Assembly (NCBI GenBank): GCA_030141605.1
Contig: JAQGDQ010000240.1
Span: 1 to 64,000 of the forward strand
Length of the DNA stretch: 64,000 nucleotides
Direction: 5' to 3'
DNA from: Tubiluchus corallicola
Taxonomy: Eukaryota > Priapulida > Priapulimorpha > Priapulimorphida > Tubiluchidae
Shown: positions 55,819 to 64,000 of the stretch, piece by piece
Position numbering within the stretch: position 1 is the stretch's first letter
Layout of the letters: the number at the start of each line of letters is the position of its first letter
The notes under the pieces: generated by a model
The model's database searches: none
What the model saw: the letters and a program-made list of their open reading frames with translations, nothing else
Told to the model about the DNA's origin: nothing
Translations under genes and position numbers: made by a program

Positions 55819-56090
55819 TTACCCACAAGTGATTTCAATGCATGTATCAACCCGAACAACATCTATATATTAGACAGACACGACAAACAAAACTGGTTCT
55901 TAGAGGATATCTTATTACCATGTAGTATTCAAGAAAGATTGGAAAATTGGCTTCTTATTTGTGTAAAAGGATTTGCAATACTAGAAAGAGCACACAGTGT
56001 GCACATTGCCGAGCCTGTCTGATCTAGAACAACAGCACACATAATGATAAAATTACTTTATATATACGAATATGACTGAGTAAACCTATT
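55819..56090 (+). pseudogene. Decayed TIR-domain-like fragment
   Basis: One frame reads SDFNACINPNNIYILDRHD, then KQNWFLEDILLPC, ENWLLICVKGFAI and HIAEPV, a stop, and SRTT. The order resembles a TIR domain: box 1 FDAFISY, then D-K-x-W-V-x-x-x-L-L-P, then box 2 LCI-x-x-R-D-F-x-x-G, then N-I-A-E-S-I-x-x-S-R-x-T. Box residues are mutated and a stop interrupts it. No catalytic claim is made. Confidence 0.35.
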
Positions 56091-56701
56091 TGTAACTGTT
56101 GAAGATGAGACAGACATCAGACACCACGAAAGTTTTGTTAATACTACTAGCTTCATTCTTTTTGTATCATTCTTTTTGCTTTGTTGGCTGCTCTCATCAG
56201 TTTAAAACCATAAAGTATATTTAATTTCCACAAGCTAAATAATAGCATCTTGTAAATATAAAGAAATGAAAAAATATGGCATTTTCTATTTTCTGTTCCA
56301 GTTCTTGTCTCTGTGATAATTTTTTCGGTTGTAAGCTACTTTGCTTATTGATGTTTAGGCAGTATTCACGACACCAAAGATCATCAATAGTCTGAACGCG
56401 TCTTTATTTTGCCACCTTGACCGCTACCTCACGTAATGCCGTTTGCTGACCTCTGTAGTATTCTTGTTTAAGGTTATAGTATTCAGAACGGTTCTCTAAT
56501 GACGTTAAATTCTCATTCAGCCTTAGCTTATAGACAACAGTTTAGGCCTAAAGTCCCTAAACTCAGCTAACCCTTTAATGAGAATCATGTGCAAACTAGC
56601 GAAGCATTTTTACTTAACAATGATCCTTCTATGTAGCTTAACAGATATACTAACACATACTTGACTAGTTAAATGAGCACAAAAGATGATTTATTAAAAG
56701 A

Positions 56702-56853
56702 TAAACTCGATACTTCAACTACCTAACGGCTGCCATTCTCAACAGTGTCTACAAGTTTAGATGATCAAAACGTTCAAACTTTAGATTTATACGTTTAAAC
56801 GTGTACGTACTCTTGAGAATGGCTGCTATTACGAGTCGAAACATCGAGTTTAC
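56702..56853. repeat. Foldback (MITE-like) element with about 45-bp arms
   Basis: Left arm starts TAAACTCGATACTTC and includes GCTGCCATTCTCAA. The right arm is its inverted, slightly diverged copy (TTGAGAATGGCTGC...GAAACATCGAGTTTA). About 152 bp, non-coding. Confidence 0.7.
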
Positions 56854-56913
56854 GAAAAACTTAACAAGGGTGGAATAACAAATCGACGAGTCCCATCCAT
56901 AAATAAAATAAAA

Positions 56914-57036
56914 AATAGTTAATCACAACAAGGTTTATAAATAAAAAAGAGCATTTCGGGAAACCATATCATGCAGCAAGTTGATGACAGGAGCAGTGTT
57001 TTCCCGAAATGTCGCTTTTATTGTGATTAACTATAT
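56914..57036. repeat. Second foldback element
   Basis: Left arm ATAGTTAATCACAA...GAGCATTTCGGGAAA, right arm TTTCCCGAAATGTCGC...TTGTGATTAACTAT. The left arm carries an extra AT-rich insertion. It lies 60 bp from the first foldback. Confidence 0.65.
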
Positions 57037-58228
57037 TATTTTTACAACTACGTATTGAACAATTTGGAATGATTAATCTTTAGAAAGGAGGAAGAAGAGG
57101 AGAAAAAGGAGAAACCTGGTTATTTCAAGTGTTGCCCGAGTGTCCGTAATTAAAAACGATCGCTTTTAAAAAAATTATAAAACGCCCTAAACATCCTATT
57201 ACATACTTTATTTAGCAATGTCATTATTGTAAATGTCTATTAAACTTGCTGCTATATAATTGCCTGCTAATGGTGGCAAGCCTAGCGTTGACTGGGATAA
57301 GCTCAAATGCTTGGTGCGTGGCTCGATCTTCGAGTAATTGGGCAAAAATTACCACACTAAAGAGGAAAAGTTTAGTGGACATAGTACCATGAGTAAATTA
57401 CTTTAGCAAATTTCTCAATATGAGCTTGTTTCTTATGTAGACTGGAAATTGTACCTAAGTAAGTGCAGAACTTGACAAAGTTTGCTGGCTGCTTTAAAGT
57501 AAAACAATTGCAGGAATTTGTACAACTTAACAAAAGTGGTTCTTTGTTGTTCTTAGCAGGAATCATGCTTTTATCAAATACAAACAGCACAATATGATTT
57601 TCTTTATATTGTTTGTTTGCTTTCAGAAGGCCTTTTCGTTGCTATGTCTTCAGTAAATCCAAAATTCACTCACAGATTCACTGAAAACGTGTGAAAGAAA
57701 AGGCCTTCAGGAATACAAGAAACTGTATAAGGAAAATCATAATGCGCTGTTTGTATTAAATACAAAAGCTGTTTCTATGTTACTACCTCCGCGAAATAAT
57801 TATTTTTGATGAATGCAATGGTGTTAGAATGCAGGCCATTAGCTGTCTTGTCTTACTAATAGTATCAAGCGAATTATGCGAGGCAAATTAACATGATGGA
57901 GATGACAAGGAGATGAAGATGTGAGGCTCGTTTCTAAGCATGCAAGAAGCTGCGTTGCCAAGTGCGTAGGACAGAATTAGAGCTACTTTGTTGCGTAGCA
58001 ACCTGAGATGTCAGGTAGGATGTTAAAAAGGCCATAGTCACAATAATTGTTGCTTTATTCTTCTTCATAGAATTTGTGAAGAGGGCTTTGCGAAAGTCGG
58101 GGGTGTACCTATAGTTTCCATCATGTAAAATAGTGTAAACAATACTTTTTTCATTTTTTAGCGCTGCGCAATTCTTATGCAGTAAGAGTGATAAAAGCTG
58201 GAATTTCGCTTCGAGATCTGCAAGTTTG

Positions 58229-58249
58229 AATAGTGTCTGTCTACCTGCC

Positions 58250-58326
<77 letters not shown>

Positions 58327-58345
58327 GTCTCTCTGTCTGTCTGTC
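58229..58345. repeat. (CTGT)n tetranucleotide repeat
   Basis: About 28 CTGT units with few interruptions. Confidence 0.97.
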
Positions 58346-58457
58346 TTATTAACTGAGCTCTCTATGCTGCACATAAAAAACTTAGTTTTTATGACTATCA
58401 CTCTGTGCAGAGTAAATAACAAACCCTTGCTGAAATCGAAATTTTCGTTGTCAAAAG

Positions 58458-58500
58458 TATGTGTGTGTGTGTGCGTGCGTGTGCGTGTGCGTGTGTGTTT
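58458..58500. repeat. (GT)n dinucleotide repeat with GC interruptions
   Basis: TGTGTGTGTGTGCGTGCGTG-type run. Confidence 0.9.
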
Positions 58501-60343
58501 GCTTCTGCATTTTCTGAAAAATAGCTTGTCTTCATATGCGAAAGTGTGGTTATGATAGTGTACGGGGATAGATCGTTTGCCTTTATAATATGTTGAGAAC
58601 TTGATTGTGGCTAAAACACAACGCAATACAATGTATAGGTGAAATTCAATAACTACCTAAACGCGAATAACGCAGTAAGTGAAAATAACCGAGTCTAAAT
58701 AACGTTTAACAATTAACAGGACCGTTGAATATTGACATTGGTGGTTCTGAAAAAAAACAAGTTTGACATTAATAGCCAATGTATGCCAGGCAGATTATAT
58801 GGCGAATAAAACATTTTATTCCCTTTCTCACAAAGCCTAAACAAATTTAATAAAGTAGTCATCATAAATTCGCCCTCTAATTCAAAAATTTAATAGTTTT
58901 TAGTTTCTTGTCATTTCCTAAACTCAACTAATGGCCATTGCAAACAGGTAAATACTCTTCGAACAGGTGACTGCCACTTGTGTTACATGCGAGAAGTGTT
59001 TGGGCATACTCTTAAATCAGGAGGTTTTACTTAAAAGCAAATTGTCAGCCATGCACAAAACTGAGTCATCATAATTAGTAGTTGGGCGGACAATACTCAG
59101 ATGTAAATGCGGTGAATGAATGTTCGGCTTTCAGTGATTCATAAGCTATGGCGCCTTGCAGCATTTTTATTACCGAAACCACAGTGCCAAACTAATATTG
59201 CACAGCTCTGCTCTAGCGGGCAATACACAGACAAATAAAATTATATTACATATTACCTCCGTGAAATCCTCACTACTTGACACGGTGCTACAGACTCCCT
59301 CTCTTTGCATACTTCGGAACAACTTCCAAAACTACGCCTGTGCATACGTGTACTGACTTGTTACATCACACTCAAGTCTTTGTGGACGCTTTTTTGCACA
59401 TAATTGCAACATCTGCAAAAAGAGGGCCTGCGTTTTCTGATCCTTCCCTTTGTCTGCATAATTTGTTTATCCTCATCATTACCACATTGTTAAATCAAAG
59501 AAACCAAATAAATCAAAGATTTATCTTCTTCAACTCCATCGATTCCAATTCAAAGTATTCTCAGGTGTCAAACAAGAAGATTACTTAAGATGAACAACAC
59601 TCGAATTCAGCAACTAATAACACTAAGCTTTTAGGATTTTAACGCTGTCTTTACTCTGTAAGTCTTTAAAACACGGGCCGTTTTACTTAGAAAAGCTATT
59701 AAAGCAATTGAAATTAAACTTTTGAACATTTCCACGTTATTTCCTATTCGCGGGTTAAGCCTGTCAGATACAAGCATATAAAATGGTTAGTTTACTTCTC
59801 GTAATATTATTTACTTCAACCTAGCGCATAAATAATTGCATAAACGGTGCATAAGTAATTAATTAGTCGTAATCGATTTAATCTGTGCATTTTTACTAAG
59901 TCGGAAACGACAGGAGTAACTAAATCTATGACGAAACGGCAGCAAATCTTATTTGGAAATCACAGAAAAAAAAGGAGTACGTAAGAGGTTAGTCCAGAAG
60001 CAAATTCAAAACTTAAGTCTTAGATGCAGCAGGTGTAGTTCGATCCATGAGACATCCAAGGCCGACGAAAATCATGAAAGCCTTTAGCAAATAAAAGTGC
60101 GTGAAAGAAGCTGCAGTTACACATCACGCATTTCGTACTAATAACTTGTCAAACGAAATGGTGCAACGGCGACAGTTCTTGTGTTTAGAAGTGACTTCTG
60201 TCTGCTCTTCAAGCCACCCCCAAACCGAACAGAACACGATAGGTTTCTAAAGAGAAGGTACAGCAGATAACCAAATAAAAGTTTGTAGAATGTTAAGAAA
60301 TTGCGAGTTGTGTTGATGCTCTTACAACAATTATCCACGTTAG

Positions 60344-60351
60344 TGACGTCA
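60344..60351. promoter_or_regulatory. CRE palindrome TGACGTCA
   Basis: Second perfect CRE, about 95 bp from the candidate 5-prime exon at 60446-60513. Confidence 0.25.
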
Positions 60352-60445
60352 TTTCCACGGCTTTATCAAGTGTTTCCACTTTATGTGTGTACTATAACCA
60401 TTCAATCGTCCTCGTTAGCGTGAACAAACATTAATTACGACAAAC

Positions 60446-60513
60446 CTGTCCGGATGCGACACGTCCGATGAATGTTCCAGCTGGTGGTTGAAGCCGGTGA
60501 TCCAGGCTGCGCG
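60446..60513 (-). CDS. Candidate TRPC 5-prime exon
   Basis: A GC-rich 68-nt stretch (against AT-rich surroundings) between acceptor-like CCTCCTGGCGCATCAG and donor GACAG|GTTTGT. In the phase required by the exon at 48808 it reads RSLDHRLQPPAGTFIGRVAS-GQ and continues smoothly as FDTLVGEVF. It begins two bases into a codon, so a further upstream exon with the ATG would be needed. Confidence 0.35.
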
Positions 60514-61465
60514 CTGATGCGCCAGGAGGGAATCAATGGGAGAATAAGATTTATTGAGAATCTAGCCCGAGTAACTCGCTAACCGTGACTTGAAGAAACT
60601 AAGGTAAATGACAATCGCAATTAAAGTAAACAAAATGGTATGATGTCCGAGCAGCACCATGAACTAAGCAATGATCGCAGTTATTACAGTAGGACATTTC
60701 AAAATCCATAGAACAGGAATCATTTAATGAGCAACGTCAGACATTTTTGTTTTTGATATTTTAACAAAAATCAAGCATCTAGAATGAAAGAAGCAAAATT
60801 TAGGCAAGTACTAAGCGAAAGCCAATGTCGTCTTAAATTGGAAATATGAAATTTGAGCCTTGGGAATATAATAAAAACTGCAAAAACAGGTCAAATAAAA
60901 AAATTAAAGAAACAAGAAAGTCTTGTCATTACCCGTTTTTATGAAAAACTCTTTGAACGTTTTCTCGTGAAGCAAAAAGTTTTTTACGTTTTTATGTTAT
61001 TTTTACAGTTTTTTACCAGATATTTTTTCTAGCTATTAAAAACCCCATAACACTCGATTCAAGCAGTGGAAAAAGAAAAACAGCAGGAAGAAAAAGAGGA
61101 AAGCTATGAGCGTTTTATTACTAATTTCATGTGAAAGAACTACTTTCACGTAAGCAGATAAGAAATGTTGTTTTTTTAGGATCAAGAATAAAAACGCAAA
61201 AATAATTAAAACGGTGAGCATAATTACAACGAGAAGTTTGTTTAAACTGCAAACAAGCAGCAGTAATCTGATACTGTAATACTCATTATTATATTACATC
61301 GTAATTAAGCAATGACTAGCAGACAGACTAACAGGAAAGAGAAGAAAGTTACTGAAGCAGTAAAACGTGAGATGTTGCAGACAAATTAGCGCCAGGGATC
61401 AAATTACTCAAGAATTTTTGACTCGCAGTCACACAAGTAGTGGAAATAATTACTTTGTGACAAAA

Positions 61466-61558
61466 ATGTCTACTAACAGTTCACCTCTTAACGCAAAGAA
61501 GAAATCCCGAAGTAGAGTACCAAGCTCAAGCAGTGACAAAAACAGAAACAGGCACGTA
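61466..61558 (+). CDS. Possible first exon of an unknown + strand gene
   Basis: ATG in a good context (CAAAAATGT). Reads MSTNSSPLNAKKKSRSRVPS then SSSDKNRNRH, Ser/Lys/Arg-rich, with a possible donor GCAC|GTAAAA; unspliced it stops ten bases later at TAG 61568. No family recognised and no following exon found. Confidence 0.2.
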
Positions 61559-61997
61559 AAACATTCGTAGAGTTAGTGAGTACGGATCTGCCAAACCTTA
61601 TGCCAGACCCTCAGGTGATTTTAAAAATCTAATCACTAGCTACTATCTATACCGATGATACTCTGTATAAAATCTCATTAAAAGCGTGTCACATCGTATG
61701 TCATAAGGAGTACCTATAATTGGCTTTGAACTCGAATCGAAATTAATTAGCTTCCTCCTTGTAGTGCAAAAAGGCGAAACTTAATTCTTTTCTCACCATC
61801 ACAATACCAGGCTGGCTATTACTAATATAGGTATTTCATACTTTTTGACACGTCTAATGTTTGTTTGCATGGTTTACCTAGACGGATGAGGCAAAAGTGA
61901 TGACCTTACAAAAGTGATTATATTGAAAAAGGGCAATACCCAATTTTAAATTATTTGTATATTTATTTACCTGTATGTCTGTCTGTTTAACGAGATT

Positions 61998-62246
<249 letters not shown>

Positions 62247-62966
62247 TTTACCTCACTCCCGTTCTCCCCCTCTCTCACTCTCTCTCGCTCTCTTTCTTCT
62301 CTTGCTATTAATGTGAAGAAAGAAACGACAAAACTCCCTCAAAGCTGTAGTGAATCACATAGATACTGTTATCAAATACTTTTAATATGCATAATGTAAG
62401 TCTCGGTTGCCGGCGTTTAGACCATATTATCAGAGTTTGTTAACTGCATCTTTGTCATTCCTGCTGCGTCGTCAAAGTCACAAAACAAACTCATCTTTAT
62501 CAAAAAATGCTTTTGAATGGATGGCCATATCGTATCCGAATCGGTTGCTCAAACTGTATGCAATCGAATAAATGTAAATAGGCAGATTTTTCATGCAATT
62601 AAAATTCGATCGCTAGAATATCCGAACAAGCAAAATCCAAGAATGGCTATCATTAAGGATGATTACCATAAATTTCACATTAAATTAATGCACGACCAAG
62701 TTATTCAAGAAATTTGATATTTGAAACGCTGACTAGTCTGACATTTTTTATTGACTTATAGTATTACGTACAATGTGGAAAACCTCGATAGTGATCGATA
62801 AAACTTTTCTTGCTTTTTCTATAAAGGTTTAGCACGTTTAAGACCTGAAAAAATAGGCTTAGTTTTAGAGACTACTAAAATACCTTTACATACCTATACA
62901 AAAATACCTGAACGTTAGCAACAGATGATGATTAATGCTAAATGTAAAAGAAACCAATGCGGAGGC

Positions 62967-64000
62967 CCTCAGGAATCAATTTTAGGTCCAATCCTATTCC
63001 TAGTGTTTATAGGTGGTTTAGTCAGAATCATACACTGATAGTGACTTAAATATCCTTGCTGATGACACCAGATTAATGGAAGTTATTAAGGATCCTAATA
63101 TATGTGCTAGACGCATTAACTCTGACTTACAAAAATACAACAATGACCATAAACTAAAAATTTGACCTTTAATCCCAACAAAACTGAAGTGAGTTATTTA
63201 GCCGTAAACTAGCACAACCACCCCAGCTTAGGCTGCACCTAAACAATATGGAATTATCCTCAGTAACTTGTCATAAACACTTAGGTGTTTATTTTGAATC
63301 TAATCCTAAATGCAATACTCATGCAAATGATACTGTGGAAAAAGCGGAGTCTCGTAAGGACTTACTTCAGAAAAGTCCTCTACCATAACAAGATATACAC
63401 TAGAACATTTACATAGATCTATGTTGAGACCAATACTGGAGTATGTTGAACGTTTGTGTGGTGTCGTATAGCTCAAGATTTATCTTGATTATTGGACAAA
63501 ACTTAAAAAAGGAGCTACTGCTATTTGCTGTACGGCAGTGAAAGGTACTACCTATAACTTGCTGCTTGACACTGCTTTTGACTATTTGTATAAAAAACGC
63601 ATGTTTCGAAGAACTTAAATATTTTATAAAATTATAAACCTTTTAACTCCAACATACTTAGTGAATAATTACCACCTGTCAACCGGGATATATTTTATTA
63701 TGCATCCGATTACCTAATCGGATGACTTTTCAATATATCAAACTCTTGTAGCTACTTTAAATATTCTTTCTTCCCTGTACCTTTGACTGAATGGAACAAC
63801 CTATTTGGTGACATCCGGACAGCCTCATCTACAAAAGATGTTGATCATAGTATTTAAATGGCATACATCATACAAGATTAAGAGTAGAGTCTTCACAGCT
63901 GAAAGATGATCTTAACAGTCACGGATGAGGGGGTTGGTATTGGTAACATTGTTGATGCAAGTTGTACATGTGGTTATCATTTGTTTAATACGAGTAGAGT
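62967..64000 (+). pseudogene. Decayed non-LTR retrotransposon reverse transcriptase
   Basis: Fragments across shifting frames read PQESILGPILFLVFI (consensus PQGSILGPLLFLIFIND), LNILADDTRLMEVIKD (the A-D-D catalytic block), RINSDLQK, FNPNKTEVSYLAV, NNMELSSVTCHKHLGVYFES and, near the edge, DASCTCGYHLFNT (C-x-C-G...H-x-x-x zinc-binding-like end). Several stops and frameshifts make it non-functional. It runs off the right edge, so the 3-prime end is not seen. Upstream sequence (about 62780-62966) may be further decayed element. Confidence 0.8.

Larger units (their letters stand above)
54541..60445. other. 5-prime intron/flank of TRPC, part 2
   Basis: Holds an AAAC repeat (55310-55400), a TIR-like relic (55819-56090), two foldback elements (56702-57036) and CTGT and GT microsatellites (58229-58500). 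Open frames at 55592-55798 and elsewhere have no family resemblance. Confidence 0.5.

Noticed and set aside
62517-62717. 66-codon + strand open frame
   Set aside because: No recognised domain, no splice or promoter support; left unassigned.

Overview
This is animal nuclear DNA. It is AT-rich (roughly two thirds A+T by eye, not computed), has long introns with GT-AG boundaries, many microsatellites and short dispersed repeats, and carries animal-type gene families: a WASH-complex subunit, a short secreted collagen, a DEG/ENaC sodium channel and a TRPC cation channel. The repeats and the short collagen suggest an aquatic invertebrate. The phylum cannot be fixed from this window.

Layout: (1) 1-3330, + strand: intron and the last three coding exons of WASHC2/FAM21. 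(2) 6297-8120, - strand: a complete three-exon gene for a 224-residue secreted short-chain collagen, convergent with WASHC2. (3) 8121-13890: intergenic, with two large pentanucleotide arrays and a decayed tandem repeat. (4) 13891-22763, + strand: a complete nine-exon DEG/ENaC channel gene (583 residues), with foldback, tandem and dispersed repeats in its introns. (5) 22764-26068: intergenic, convergent. (6) 26069-48808, - strand: a TRPC channel gene. Fourteen exons give an open frame of 1052 residues from the first ATG, plus one optional 57-nt exon; candidate 5-prime exons lie as far out as about 60.5 kb. (7) 48809-64000: 5-prime intron/flank of TRPC, with retroposon tails, foldback elements, a decayed TIR-like fragment and, at the right edge, a decayed non-LTR retrotransposon reverse transcriptase.

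The exon models were built by eye: splice sites were chosen so that phases match across every junction and the joined protein matches the family pattern. In DEG/ENaC all nine exons join in frame from ATG to stop. In TRPC fourteen exons join in frame from the ankyrin region to the stop. The four genes are not an operon and do not obviously act together. The two channels are plasma-membrane cation channels (sodium-type and calcium-permeable), the collagen is extracellular, and WASHC2 works on endosomes.

I found no novel multi-gene system. The best leads are the short collagen flanked by CGCC/CGC cysteine clusters, a possible cassette exon and alternative promoters of TRPC, an exon-like decayed copy in the DEG/ENaC gene, a compact 123-bp TTA-flanked inverted-repeat element, and a TIR-domain-like relic.
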